A stretch of DNA of 64,000 nucleotides from DATFDN01 sp963762525 (GTDB taxonomy: Bacteria > Pseudomonadota > Alphaproteobacteria > Acetobacterales > Acetobacteraceae). The stretch is taken from contig CAVXKT010000011.1 in NCBI GenBank assembly GCA_963762525.1, forward strand, positions 1,240,001 through 1,304,000, written 5' to 3'. The notes under the pieces are model-generated. The model worked only from the letters and a program-made list of their open reading frames with translations. It had not been told where the DNA came from and did not search any database. Shown one piece after another: positions 50,227-59,241 of this stretch. The stretch's first letter is position 1. Each line of letters opens with the position of its first letter. Made by a program: the position numbers and the translations under genes.

Positions 50227-51210
50227 ATGAGCGCGCTGCTGACCGTCACCGCCGACGAGGCCGACATCAGGCTCGACCGTTGGCTGCGCCGCCATGTCGG
50301 CCTGCCGCAAAGTGCGGTGCAGAAGCTTTGTCGGATCGGGCGGGTGCGGGTGGACGGGCGCCGCGCCGAGGCGGCAACGCGCCTCGCGCCCGGGCAGGCG
50401 GTCAGCGTCCCGACGACCCGAGCCGCCACCCCGAAGCCGCGCGCCGAGATCGAGCCTGCCGCCGCGAGCGAGCTCCAGGGTTCCGTGATCTATCGCGACG
50501 AGCAGGTGATCGCGATCAACAAACCGCCCGGGCTGCCGGTGCAGGGCGGTCCCGGAATTACCCGCCATCTGGACGGGCTGCTCGACGCGCTCCGTTTCGG
50601 GGCGCCGGATCGGCCGCGCCTCGTGCATCGGCTGGACCGCGACACCTCGGGCCTGCTGTTGCTCGCGCGCACTCCCGGCGTCGCCGCCAAGCTCGCCGCA
50701 GCTTTCCGGGGCCGTGACGTCGAGAAGACCTACTGGGCGGTTGTGGCGCGGCGGCCGGTGCCGCCCGAGGGGCGCATCGACCTTCCCCTCCGGCGTCTCG
50801 GCGGGGCACGCGGCGAGCGCATCGCGCCGGCCGAGCCCGATGATCCCGAGGCGGCGCGCGCGATCACCGATTTCCGCACGCTCGATCACGCCGGCAAGAT
50901 CGGCTGGCTGGAGCTGCGTCCGCTCACCGGTCGAACGCATCAATTGCGGGTCCACTGCATCGCTCTGGGAGCCCCCATTCTGGGCGACGTGAAATATGCC
51001 GAGCCCGACCAGAACGGCGCCTTCGGGGCGATCGTGGCCGGGCTGAGCACGGCGCTGCACCTTCATGCAAGGCGGCTGCGCCTCCCGGACCCCGCCGGCG
51101 GCATCCTCGAATTGGAGGCTGATCTGCCGGCGCATATGCGCGAGACGTTCCGAACTCTGGGCTTCACCGCCGCCGCCGCCGAGCCGCCGGCCCGGGCGGC
51201 GCGCCGATGA
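50227..51210 (+). CDS. RluA/RluC-family 23S rRNA pseudouridine synthase
   Basis: This enzyme converts specific uridines in rRNA to pseudouridine. It is 327 residues: N-terminal S4 RNA-binding domain (IRLDRWLRRHVGLPQSAVQKLCRIGRVRVDG, ~14-44), then the catalytic domain with VIAINKPPGLPVQGG, the catalytic Asp137 in HRLDRDTSGLLLLAR and the conserved GWLELRPLTGRTHQLRVHCIALGAPILGD. This layout is that of RluC/RluD; RluC-like is the best guess but the target site is not determinable here. The gene is intact, and its stop overlaps the next ATG. Confidence 0.93.
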   Translation: MSALLTVTADEADIRLDRWLRRHVGLPQSAVQKLCRIGRVRVDGRRAEAATRLAPGQAVSVPTTRAATPKPRAEIEPAAASELQGSVIYRDEQVIAINKPPGLPVQGGPGITRHLDGLLDALRFGAPDRPRLVHRLDRDTSGLLLLARTPGVAAKLAAAFRGRDVEKTYWAVVARRPVPPEGRIDLPLRRLGGARGERIAPAEPDDPEAARAITDFRTLDHAGKIGWLELRPLTGRTHQLRVHCIALGAPILGDVKYAEPDQNGAFGAIVAGLSTALHLHARRLRLPDPAGGILELEADLPAHMRETFRTLGFTAAAAEPPARAARR

Positions 51211-53352
51211 GCGCTCGGCGGCTGGTGCGTTGGTGCGCCATCGCGATCGCCGCTCTCGTGGTGCTGGCGGCGGTCGCGGCGGGCATCTTCGTCGCCACCT
51301 TTGATCCCGACGCCTACAAGCCGCGTCTGATTGCGGCGGCCAAATCGGCGACCGGGCGCGAGCTGGTGCTCGCCGGGCCGATCAGCCTCGGGCTGCTGCC
51401 GCCGCGAGTGACGGTGCGCGATGTCACGCTGTCGAACCCGCCCGGATTTTCCTCTTCGGTCATGGCGAGGCTGAGCGCGCTCACGCTGCGGCTCGATCCG
51501 TGGCCGCTGCTGCGCCGGCGTATCGTCGTGCGCCGGCTGGTGCTCGAAAAACCCGAGATCCTGCTGGAGCGCAACGCGGCGGGAGTTCCGAACTGGCGGT
51601 TCACGACACCAGAAGCGTCGCCGGCGCCCGGGCCAGCGCCGATGCCCGTTCCGACAACCCCGCCCCCGGCGCTGACGGCAACCGCCGGACCGGCAGCCGC
51701 GCTCGCGGTGCTCGACGCCACGATCCGCGACGGCAGCATCGGCTGGCGCGATGATCGCGCGGGTCGCGCGTTCACGCTCGCAGTGCCGCAACTGACGATC
51801 GCCGCCGCGTCGGCCAGTTCCCCCGCCCATCTGGCCGGCACTGCGGTGCTGGGCCGGACCACGTTCGCGCTCGCGGCCGACACCGGGCCGCTGGCGCAGA
51901 GTATCTGGCCCTTGCGGGCGCAACTCGCGGCCGCCTCCGAGACCCTTCGGGTCAACGCGGACGTGGCGGCGCCCGCGGCCGATCAGCCGATCAAGGCCGC
52001 CGTCAGCGGCAAGCGCAACGGCGCGGATTTCACGTTCAGCGCCAGTCTCGGCGCCCCGTCGCTATTGCCCGACCGTCCATATCCGATCGACCTCGACGCC
52101 CGGTCAGCCGGCGCGCAGCTGACGGTACGCGGCATCGTCGCCCATCCGGCGCAGCTTGCCGGGTTCGACTTCGCCATCGCCGCCGCCGTTGCCGACACGG
52201 CGGCGCTGTCGCCGCTGGCCGGGCGCAGCCTGCCGGACCTGAAGGGGATGTCGGCCTCGGCGCATCTGACCGACGCTCCGGGCGGGATCGCCGTGCGCGA
52301 ACTGCGGCTCGCGTCCTCGGCCGGGGATGCGGCCGGGAGCGCCGATGTCGCTTGGGCGCCGCGTCCCCGGCTGCGGGCCGATCTGGCGAGCGCCCGGCTC
52401 GACCTGACGGCGTTGCGGGCTGCGGCGCCGGCGCCGGCGCCGGCACCGGGCGCGACGCCGCCGCCGTCGCCCCCGCCAGCCCCACCGGCCGCCCCATCGG
52501 CCGCCCCACCCGCTCCGGCGCGATCACTCGTCATTCCGGATACCAAGCTGCCGCTGGGGGCACTGCACGCCGCCGATGCCGATCTCACCCTCAAGGTCGG
52601 CGGCCCTCCATGCCGGCTCGACCGACTGGAAGGACGTCAACGCGCATCTGACGCTCACCGGCGGCGCGCTCGGCTTGACGGCGCATGCCACATTCGGGGC
52701 GCCGATCGAACTCGCCGCCAGCGTGGGCGCGGCGGACCCGCCCGCCGTCGCGGTGGCGCTGAACGCCCCGGCGCTGCCCTTGGGTCGCGCTGTTGCAGAT
52801 GCTGCGCCAGCCGCCCTTTGCTGCCGGCACGCTCGCCGTCGCCGCCGACCTGCACGGCACGGGCGTCAGCCCGCATGCGATCGCCGCCAGCCTCAACGGC
52901 TTCGCCGGTGCGACCATGGAGGGCGGCACGATCGAAACCAGGGTGCTGGAGCAAGCGTTGGGGCGGGCGATTGCCCGCGCCAATCCGCTCGGTCTTCTGG
53001 GCGGCGAGAAGTCGGAAATACGCTGCCTCGCGCTGCGCGCGACGGCGAGCGGGGGAAGGTCCAACTCTCCCCTTTGCTGCTGTCGTCGCCGCTGATCACG
53101 GTGGCCGGGACTGGCAGTATCGATCTGGAGGGCGAGACGCTCGATCTGCGATTGCGTCCCGAGGGACGAGCCGGCGGCATCGGATTCTCGGTGCCGATGA
53201 CCGTGCGCGGCACCTTGCGCGACCCCCGAGTGACCGTGACCGAAGCAAAGGCCGCGACGGGACTGCAAACCGCGCTCAATCTTCTCGCCGGCAAGGAGCC
53301 TGCGCTATCCGGTCCCGCCTGCGGCCCCGCATTGGCGGCGGCGCGGCGATGA
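51207..53352 (+). pseudogene. AsmA-family membrane-anchored protein, frameshifted
   Basis: AsmA-type proteins are inner-membrane-anchored periplasmic proteins implicated in outer-membrane lipid transport and assembly. ATG 51207 begins with a signal-anchor (CAIAIAALVVLAAVAAGIFVATF) and the AsmA start YKPRLIAAAKSATGRELVLAGPISLGLLPP in overlapping pieces. After a long repetitive beta-rich part comes a Pro/Ala linker (APAPAPAPG, PPPSPPPAPPAAP, ~52420-52530). Frame changes near 52605, 52790 and 53060 interrupt the C-terminal half (DWKDVNAHLTLTGGALGL, LQMLRQPPFAAGTLAVAADLHGTG, LSPLLLSSPLITVAGTGSIDLEGETLDLRL, VPMTVRGTLRDPRV). The stop at 53350-53352 overlaps the atp12 ATG. Confidence 0.82.
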
Positions 53353-54071
53353 AGGGGTGGGATGTGAGGCGTTCATGGGCCAGCGCTCGCATCGAACCGG
53401 CGAATGGCGGCTTCGCGATGATGCTCGACGACCGACCGCTGCGTCTGCCTGGCGGCGCGGTGCTGCAAGTGCGCGCCGAAGCGCTGGCCCGCGCCATCGC
53501 CGCGGAGTGGCAGGGCGCGGGCCTCGACGGCGCCTTGTCGTTCGCGCAGACGCCCCTGACCCGGCTGGCGGGCACGGCGCAGGAGCGGATTGCGCCCGAT
53601 CCCCGCGCCACCATCGACGCGCTCGCCGCTTACGCGCGCTCTGATCTGCTGTGCTATCGCGCCGCCTCCCCCGAAAACCTCGTGCGCCGGCAAGCCGAAG
53701 CCTGGCAGCCGTGGCTCGACTGGGCCGCGCGAGCCTATGACGCACCGCTGCAAGTCACCGCCGGCATTGCGCCGATCCGCCAAAATCAGCACGCGCTCGC
53801 GCAACTGCGGGCGGCGGTCGCCGCCTGCGACGCCGAGATCTTGGCCGGGCTGAGCGTTGCCGTGCCGGCGCTGGGCAGCCTCATCCTGGGGCTCGCGCTC
53901 GCCGCCGGTCTGCTGGACGCCGCCGAGGCGCACCGGCTCGGCGCGCTCGACGAGCTGTTTCAAGCCGAGGCTTGGGGCGAGGATGCGGAGGCCATGTCCC
54001 GCCGCGCCGCGGTGGCCGAGGACGTGGCACTGGCCGCGCGCTTCATCGCATTGTCGCGAGGAATCTCATGA
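53349..54071 (+). CDS. ATP12-family F1-ATPase assembly chaperone
   Basis: ATP12 proteins are chaperones for the alpha subunit of F1-ATP synthase in mitochondria and are widespread in alphaproteobacteria. It is 240 residues from ATG 53349. Conserved segments are MMLDDRPLRLPGGAVLQV, ALARAIAAEWQG, TPLTRLAGTAQERI, LAAYARSDLLCYRAASPENLVRRQAEAWQPWLDW in pieces, and LGSLILGLALAAGLLDAAEAHRLGALDELFQAEAWGEDAEA. The printed frame joins it to the asmA frame upstream, but homology clearly begins here. It overlaps both neighbours by four bases (ATGA junctions). Confidence 0.92.
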   Translation: MKGWDVRRSWASARIEPANGGFAMMLDDRPLRLPGGAVLQVRAEALARAIAAEWQGAGLDGALSFAQTPLTRLAGTAQERIAPDPRATIDALAAYARSDLLCYRAASPENLVRRQAEAWQPWLDWAARAYDAPLQVTAGIAPIRQNQHALAQLRAAVAACDAEILAGLSVAVPALGSLILGLALAAGLLDAAEAHRLGALDELFQAEAWGEDAEAMSRRAAVAEDVALAARFIALSRGIS

Positions 54072-54346
54072 TCGCCAAACGCGTGCTGATCCGCGGTCGC
54101 GTCCATGGCGTCGGCTTCCGCGATTGGATGCAGACGCGCGCCCGCGCGCTCGGCATTGACGGCTGGGTGCGCAATCGCGCCGACGGCGCGGTGGAGGCGT
54201 TGGTCTCCGGCGATCGGCACGCGGTCGAGGAATTGCTGCGCGCCTGCCGTCGTGGACCGATCTTGGCCGAGGTGTCGAGCATCACCGACGAACTCGCCGA
54301 ACCGCCGGAACAACCGGGATTCGTGCTCGTCGCCGGGGCGCGATGA
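54068..54346 (+). CDS. Acylphosphatase
   Basis: This small enzyme hydrolyses acyl phosphates. It is 92 residues from ATG 54068. The phosphate-binding loop GRVHGVGFRDWMQ contains the catalytic Arg18, and Asn36 in DGWVRNRADG is the second catalytic residue; VEALVSGD follows as expected. Length is typical. It overlaps the atp12 stop by four bases and is the last gene of the housekeeping operon; the gene after it is convergent. Confidence 0.95.
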   Translation: MIAKRVLIRGRVHGVGFRDWMQTRARALGIDGWVRNRADGAVEALVSGDRHAVEELLRACRRGPILAEVSSITDELAEPPEQPGFVLVAGAR

Positions 54347-54349
54347 TCG

Positions 54350-55255
54350 TCACCGGCCACGCTGCGCGCGCGCCGCGATAGCCTCGGCGCGGGCGAGCAG
54401 GCCCTTGGCGCGTTCCACCACCGGGATGTCGATCATCTTGCCCTCGAACGCGACCGCACCGCGGCCGGCGGCGAGCGCGGCGTCATAGGCGGCGACCATG
54501 CGCTCGGCGCGCGCGATCTCCTCGGCTGCGGGCGAGAATTCCTCATTGAGGATGGGAACTTGCAGTGGATGGATGCAGGCGGCGCCGAGAAAGCCGAGCC
54601 GGCTGGAGCGGCGGATGGTGGCGCGGAAGGCCGCCGGATCGCGGTACTCCGCCACCGTCCCGAGAAACCCGAGCGGCAGGACGCCGGCGGCCCGCGCCGC
54701 CAGGATCGAGAGCTGTTTCGGCATGAACAGCCCCTCCGCCTCCGGCAGCATCCCCACCGACAGCGCCAGGTCCTCGGCGCCCACCGTCAATGCCACCAGC
54801 CGAGGGTGCGCGCGGGCGATCGCCTCCATGCGCAGAACCGCGCCGGGGGTCTCGATCATCGCAATCAGGCCGATCGGCGGCGCGATGCGGCGCTCGGACT
54901 CGAGCTCGTCCAGCGTCTCGGCCACCGCTTGCACGTGCTCGGCGCTGTCCGTCTTGGGCAGGGCGAGCGCGGATACGCCGGCGATCGCCGCCGCTTCCAG
55001 ATCGCGCACCAGCAGCCGCCACGGCCGATTGACGCGGATCACGACATCGGCGCCGCGCCGGGCGACGCGCGGAACCGCTTCCGCGAGCAAGCCCCGCGCG
55101 CGCGGCTTTTCGGTCGGGGCGACGGCGTCCTCAAGGTCGAGGATGATGGCATCGGCGCCCCGGTCGGCGGCGCCGGCGACGAAGCGCTCGACGTTGGCCG
55201 GCACGTAGAGCATGGAGCGCCAGACGGGGAGCGGACGCGAATTGGCGATCGCCAT
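54350..55255 (-). CDS. CitE-like (HpcH/HpaI family) CoA-ester lyase
   Basis: This is a TIM-barrel lyase related to citrate lyase beta subunit and malyl/citramalyl-CoA lyases. It is 301 residues from ATG 55255 (MAIANSRPLPVWRSMLYVPAN). Conserved features: RSMLYVPANVERF, the DLEDAV motif in AIILDLEDAVAP, VNRPW, LPKTDSAEHV, MIETPGAVLRMEAIA with the metal-ligand Glu, VGAEDLALSVGM with the second acidic ligand, and AACIHPLQVPILNEEFSP. All metal-binding positions are filled. The exact CoA ester cannot be told. It is convergent with acylphosphatase, three bases apart. Confidence 0.9.
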   Translation of the reverse strand: MAIANSRPLPVWRSMLYVPANVERFVAGAADRGADAIILDLEDAVAPTEKPRARGLLAEAVPRVARRGADVVIRVNRPWRLLVRDLEAAAIAGVSALALPKTDSAEHVQAVAETLDELESERRIAPPIGLIAMIETPGAVLRMEAIARAHPRLVALTVGAEDLALSVGMLPEAEGLFMPKQLSILAARAAGVLPLGFLGTVAEYRDPAAFRATIRRSSRLGFLGAACIHPLQVPILNEEFSPAAEEIARAERMVAAYDAALAAGRGAVAFEGKMIDIPVVERAKGLLARAEAIAARAQRGR

Positions 55256-55409
55256 CCGCACACTCTAGGGGTGTGTCGTCGATTAAGCCAAACGGCGGCA
55301 ACAGCAAGATGCACCGCGCCGATCGCGGGCCGCCTCGTCAACCGGGGGGGTGAGCCGCGCCTTATCACCGATGCCATGACCTCGGCTTGCGATCAGGGCA
55401 GCCGCGACG

Positions 55410-55971
55410 CTATCGGCGGTGCTCGGCGTAAATCCGTTCGCCCCAGTCCAGCGACCGCCGGGCACGCCATCGTGCGAGCGTCTCCTCGACCGGGGAGGGC
55501 AGCTTGCCACGCCCGTAAATCGGGCACTCGGAAGGCCTGGCGAGCGGCCCGAGCAGGCTGGCCGCGGTGATGTTCGCGCGGCCGAACCGGTCATCGACGA
55601 GGTAGCGGCGCCCGGCCAGAACGCCGTCGAACCACTCCAGCTCGGCCGCGAGCTCCCGTCCCAGCGCCGGAACGAGGCTGGCACGGCCGTCCAGCGCCGC
55701 AATCATCGCCCGCCGGGTCGCCGGCCAGACCAGGCGCGCCATGGCCGCTTGCCAGCCCGGGAGCAGCACGCTCCGGACGTCGGATCGCGGGTCGTTCAGC
55801 ATGGCGGCGTAGAGATAGCGGCCCACCAGCGAGCGGCATGTGAATGCCCGGCGCCCAGCGCTCCTCCGTGTAGGAGAAGCCGACATGATCGAGCGCCCAT
55901 CTTGCGCGCTCGCAGAAGTGCGATGGCGCGAACACGATGAGGCGCGGGCGTCGATCGGGCACGGGCGGCAT
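55410..55971 (-). pseudogene. Glutathione S-transferase-like protein, frameshifted and internally shortened
   Basis: On the minus strand from ATG 55971, RPRLIVFAPSHFCERARWALDHVGFSYTEERWAPGIHM (in pieces) is the start of a thioredoxin-like GST N-domain with a Cys/Ser-type site (HFCERA). Near 55835 the frame changes and the sequence goes straight into the all-helical C-domain: LVGRYLYAAMLNDPRSDVRSVL, YLVDDRFGRANITAASLLGPLARP and DWGERIYAEHRR. The rest of the N-domain (roughly 40-60 residues, including the glutathione-binding strand) is missing, so total length is ~187 codons instead of 230 or more. Unlike the simple frame changes elsewhere, this loss suggests a true pseudogene. Confidence 0.7.
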
Positions 55972-55978
55972 GGAGCGC

Positions 55979-56983
55979 CTAGCCGGGCACCGGCGCGTTC
56001 GGATGCAGCAATCCCTCCGCCCGCAATTCCGCCCATAGCGCCGACGGGATCGGCGCGCGCATCAGCGCCGCGTTCTTCACCAACTCGTCGGCCGAGCGCG
56101 GGCCCGGGATCACCGACGCCACCACCGGATGCGCGAGCGGGAATTGCAGCGCCGCCGCCGCGAGGGGGACATTGTGGCGGGCGCACACCGCGCCGAGGCG
56201 CCGGGCGCGCTCGCGCACCGTCTCCGGCGCCGGCGCGTAGTTCCAGGTGTCGCGCCCGGCCAGAATGCCGGAATTGAGCGGGCCGCCGACCACGATCGAG
56301 GTGCCGCGTCGCTCGCACAGCGGGAACAGGTCTTCGAGCGGCGCCTGCTCCAGCAACGTGTAGCGCCCGGCGAGCAGGAAGGCGTCCCAATCCGCCCAGT
56401 CCAGCACCTCCATCAGCACCCTGGTCTCGTTCACGCCCAGGCCGATCGCGGCGATGGCGCCCGAGGATTTGAGCTTTTCCAGTGCCTTGCGCCCGCTGTC
56501 GCGCAGCGCCTTCATGTGCCGCGGGGCCTCGGCGCCATGCTGGTACTCGCCGAGGTCGTGGACGTAGAGGATGTCGATGCGTGCCAGCCCGAGGCGCTGC
56601 AAGCTATCCTCGAAGCTTCGCATGATGCCGTCATGGGTGTAGTCGTATTCGACCTCGAACGGCATTTCGGTTTGCCAGCCGTCCGGGCGCGGGCCGCGTT
56701 CGGTGCGCGGGCGCAGCAGCCGCCCGACCTTGGTCGAAAGCACCCAAGCGTCGCGGTCCTCGGCCCGCAGCCCGTCGCCGAGGCGGCGCTCGGAGAAGCC
56801 GAGGCCGTAGAACGGTGCGGTATCGAAATAGCGAATGCCGGCCTCCCGGGCGGCCTCCACGATCGCCCCGGCCGTCTGCTGGCTGATCTTCGTACGATTG
56901 CCCCCCATCGTCGCCGTGCCGAGGCCGAGGGTGGTGACTTCGAGGCCGGTGCGGCCGATCCTGCGTCGCGGCCAGTCGCTCAT
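55979..56983 (-). CDS. Aldo/keto reductase
   Basis: This is an NAD(P)H-dependent TIM-barrel oxidoreductase, 334 residues. Start ATG 56983 is preceded by AAGGAG. The catalytic tetrad is visible: Asp54 and Tyr59 in RYFDTAPFYGLGFSERRLGDGL (split), Lys85 in LSTKVGRLL and His142 in YVHDLGEY. GLGVNE and SVIPGPRSADELVKN (cofactor site) follow. The sequence resembles the group with D-threo-aldose, fucose and pyridoxal 4-dehydrogenases (FDTAPFYGxGxSExxxG, THDG). The substrate is undetermined. Upstream lies the 32-bp repeat array and IS insertion, which may have replaced its original upstream region. Confidence 0.93.
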   Translation of the reverse strand: MSDWPRRRIGRTGLEVTTLGLGTATMGGNRTKISQQTAGAIVEAAREAGIRYFDTAPFYGLGFSERRLGDGLRAEDRDAWVLSTKVGRLLRPRTERGPRPDGWQTEMPFEVEYDYTHDGIMRSFEDSLQRLGLARIDILYVHDLGEYQHGAEAPRHMKALRDSGRKALEKLKSSGAIAAIGLGVNETRVLMEVLDWADWDAFLLAGRYTLLEQAPLEDLFPLCERRGTSIVVGGPLNSGILAGRDTWNYAPAPETVRERARRLGAVCARHNVPLAAAALQFPLAHPVVASVIPGPRSADELVKNAALMRAPIPSALWAELRAEGLLHPNAPVPG

Positions 56984-57049
56984 GCGCAATCTCCTTGGCT
57001 GGACAAAGCGTATTGCTCCGTGGCCGGCCTCACAACCGGGCGCGAGCGT

Positions 57050-57096
57050 GTACACAACGCGAGCCGCAACCTCAAAACCGCGTACACAACGGGCGG
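57050..57096. repeat. 32-bp tandem repeat array, left part
   Basis: A full unit beginning GTACACAACGCGAGCC (57050-57081) is followed by the first 15 bases of a second unit (57082-57096), where the IS-like insertion begins. The array resumes at 58765. Joining 57082-57091 to 58765-58786 restores exactly one 32-bp unit, leaving GGCGG duplicated on both sides. Confidence 0.75.
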
Positions 57097-57378
57097 TGGA
57101 CTGCACCCCATGGAGTGAGACAGGGAAATTGGGTACGCCGTACTCGGAGCTCGACCGGATGTCCGCGACCGAAGCGGAGCTACACGCCGGCGTTCGAGCT
57201 CGGGGTTTGCGAGCGCTCGAGGAGCGAGCGGCCACTAGGCGGCTCTGGGGCTTGAACCGGCGGTCGCGCCGGGCGTAAGCATGATCAAGATCGGCGGACG
57301 ATCTGCCGCGCCAAGGGCGTCAGCACGCGGCGCCGGCAAGCGACGGCGGGCGACCGTTCGAACGGCGCCGGCGGCCAG

Positions 57379-57888
57379 CTAGCCGAGCGCGGAATGCAGT
57401 CGCTGGCGAGTCGTAGGTCGTCTGCGAGAAACCGGCCCCGACGGATGCGCCGAGCTGGAGCGCAAGATCGCGATAGTCACGGCCGTCCACCACCTCGCGA
57501 TTTCAGCGTCCGCAGCAGCTCTCCGCCACCGCATGTCGGGGCCATGCGCCGGTCGACCCGGCGCATGCCTCGGCACGATGCCATCTACGCGGATGATCCG
57601 CGCGGCATAGTGCCGTTGCAAGGCAGACTCGGGATGCCCCGATCGGAGTGATGCGCAGCACGGCCGGGCACCGACCAGGCGGCTCGCCAGCGCCATGGCC
57701 AGAGCCTCGATCGCCAGCTGGCAGGCAGGCGCCCGCCAGCTGCGCCAGCCGCATCCAGCCGCTGCGGCTCGAACGCATCCAGCCATCACGGCCACCGGCC
57801 AGATCACGGTGCTGCTGCAGGCGCACGTAGGCTGATGTCGGTGAACAAGAAGCGGGTTCACCGCTGTCGGCTGCATCCGCGCGGACAA
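57379..57888 (-). pseudogene. IS3-family transposase orfB remnant, left arm
   Basis: Minus-strand pieces in several frames spell parts of an IS3 orfB integrase core, including a DLAxxRDGW-like strand after the first Asp and the hallmark end RQRLHSALG near 57379. It is too frameshifted to encode a product. It mirrors the right-arm copy. Confidence 0.65.
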
Positions 57889-57959
57889 ATCTGCTGAAGC
57901 ACTGCCAGCGATGGCGGCTGTCGTGCCGGTGACCGCCGACAGCCGCCGTCGCTGGCCGT

Positions 57960-58540
57960 CATACGCAAACTTGTCCGCGCGCTTGCAGCCGACAGCGGTG
58001 AACCAGCTTCTGGGTCGCCGACATCAGCTACGTGCGCGCTGCAGGAGGCACTTCATCGATCTGGCCGGTGCTGACTGCGATGCGTTCAGCCGCAGGATGA
58101 TCGGCTGGGCGCTGGCGGCAGCATCTTGTCAGGCCAGCTTGCCGCGATCGCCGAGCCCTGGCCAGGCGCGCTGGCGAGCCGCCGCGGCTGACGCCCGGCG
58201 AGCTGGCGCACCATCCGATCGCGGCATCCCGAGCTATGCCTTGCAGCGGACTACGCCGAGCGGCTGATCACCGAGCGGGCATCGTGCCGAGCATGAGCCG
58301 GGTCGGCCGGCCTTGGCACCGATGCGGTGGCCGCGAGAGCTTCATGCGCGACGCTGAAATCGCGAGGACGCAGACGGCCGTGACTGTCGCGATCTTGCCG
58401 CTCCGGGCCGGCGATCCGGGGATTTCCTGGGACCACCTACAATCGACCAGCGACTGCATTCCGTGCTCGGCGACCGGCGCGCCGGAGCAGTCGAACGGCG
58501 CACGTCGGGAGCCTGTGCCGGCGCGCGCAAATCCGGCTGC
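57960..58540 (+). pseudogene. IS3-family transposase orfB remnant, right arm
   Basis: Plus-strand pieces across frames recover the DDE core: WVADISYVR (first Asp), a DAFSRRMIGWALA strand, HHxSDRGI (second Asp), SMSRVGRPW...ESFMR (Glu region) and an end equivalent to YNRQRLHSVLG near 58460. There are many frame changes and no start; it is a relic. Compared with the left arm it is better preserved. Confidence 0.7.
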
Positions 58541-58559
58541 GCCCTTGACGGGGTAAATC

Positions 58560-58740
58560 GTCCGCTATTTGAACAGGGTTGCCCGGCGGACCCCAAGCTC
58601 GCGCGCCAGAGCGGCCAAGTTGCCACTCGCCTCGAGCCGCTTCGCAGACCTCGAGCTTGAACCCGGCCCCGCCGCCGAAGCTTGGCTTTGATCTCGGATA
58701 TCCGTGCGCCTCAGATGAATGGGGTGTACGCCATTTCCGT
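58560..58740 (-). pseudogene. IS3-family orfA remnant, right arm
   Basis: Reading inwards on the minus strand, frames switch through FKLEVCEAA and ASGNLAALARELGVRRATLFK, the helix-turn-helix of IS3-type orfA, ending at a stop next to the orfB relic. A diverged mirror copy on the plus strand occupies ~57120-57300. Confidence 0.6.
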
Positions 58741-58764
58741 GTCTCACCCATGGGGTGCAGCTCA

Positions 58765-58850
58765 GGCGGCGCAACCCCAAAACCGCGTACACAACGCGGG
58801 TCGCGCGCCCAAAAGCGCGTACACAATCTCCGTTGTGCACCGCAACGACG
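58765..58850. repeat. 32-bp tandem repeat array, right part
   Basis: The second half of the interrupted unit (58765-58786) is followed by units starting GTACACAACGCGGGTC (58787) and GTACACAATC (58819), spaced exactly 32 bp. A degenerate further unit may start near 58851. There are no spacers between units, so this is not a CRISPR array. Confidence 0.7.
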
Positions 58851-58914
58851 CCTACGCAACCCCGCATCACGCAGGGATGCCGACCCGGCACCACCGGGCG
58901 CGTTGGCGATGCTA

Positions 58915-59241
58915 TCAATCACCGATGCCGAGCATCAAGGCGAGAAGCCGGTTCAATGCCAGGATCTCCGATTGCCCTAGCCGCCCGATAACCGGCCCGC
59001 AGCGAACCCGGCGCACGGCCATGATCTTGTCGATCATGACCTGAGAGCGCCGGCGCAGCCCCGTCTCCGGGGTCGCCTCCACGGTCAGGCGATACAGCGG
59101 CGCGTCGCGAACGGTGGTGGTCAGCAAGCTGACGAGCACGCTGTCGCCTTCGTTCAGCCAATCGGACTGCACGACGAGCGCGGGGCGGGGCTTGCCGTAG
59201 TCGCCACTCAAGGCAACGGTCAGCAGCGAACCACGCTTCAC
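58915..59241 (-). CDS. MazF/PemK-family endoribonuclease toxin
   Basis: This is a type II toxin that cleaves mRNA. It is 108 residues from ATG 59241. Family features: MKRGSLLTVALSGDYGKPRPALVVQSD (the conserved RG-x-x-KPRPALVVQ core), VSLLTTT, a RLTVEATPETGL strand, and SQVMIDKIMAVRRVRCGPVIGRL, matching the MazF (S/T)xxxxDQ(I/V)x(T/A)(V/I) pattern with Lys for Gln. The ATG overlaps the antitoxin stop by four bases. It sits just beside the repeat array and IS relic. Confidence 0.92.
   Translation of the reverse strand: MKRGSLLTVALSGDYGKPRPALVVQSDWLNEGDSVLVSLLTTTVRDAPLYRLTVEATPETGLRRRSQVMIDKIMAVRRVRCGPVIGRLGQSEILALNRLLALMLGIGD

Larger units (their letters stand above)
57097..58764. mobile_element. 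Decayed palindromic IS3-family insertion with inverted ends and 5-bp target duplication
   Basis: The ends are TGGACTGCACCCCATGG (57097) and the inverted TGAGCTGCACCCCATGG (ending 58764), flanked by GGCGG on both sides (57092-57096 and 58765-58769). The two halves mirror each other about ~57927 over nearly the whole length, as imperfect inverted arms of ~830 bp. Each arm has an orfA-like piece reading inwards from the end (HTH with LAALARELGVRRATLFK on the right, a weaker copy on the left). Each also has an orfB (DDE integrase) remnant reading outwards from the centre. Everything is frameshifted, so the element is inactive. Confidence 0.72.

Noticed and set aside
51207..54071. A 954-residue AsmA-ATP12 fusion
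   Set aside because: The open frame passes out of AsmA homology near 52605 through nonsense sequence. AsmA continues in other frames to a stop at 53352, and ATP12 homology starts cleanly at ATG 53349.
57050..58850. CRISPR-like array
   Set aside because: The 32-bp units are directly adjacent without spacers, there are only a few of them, and no cas gene is nearby.
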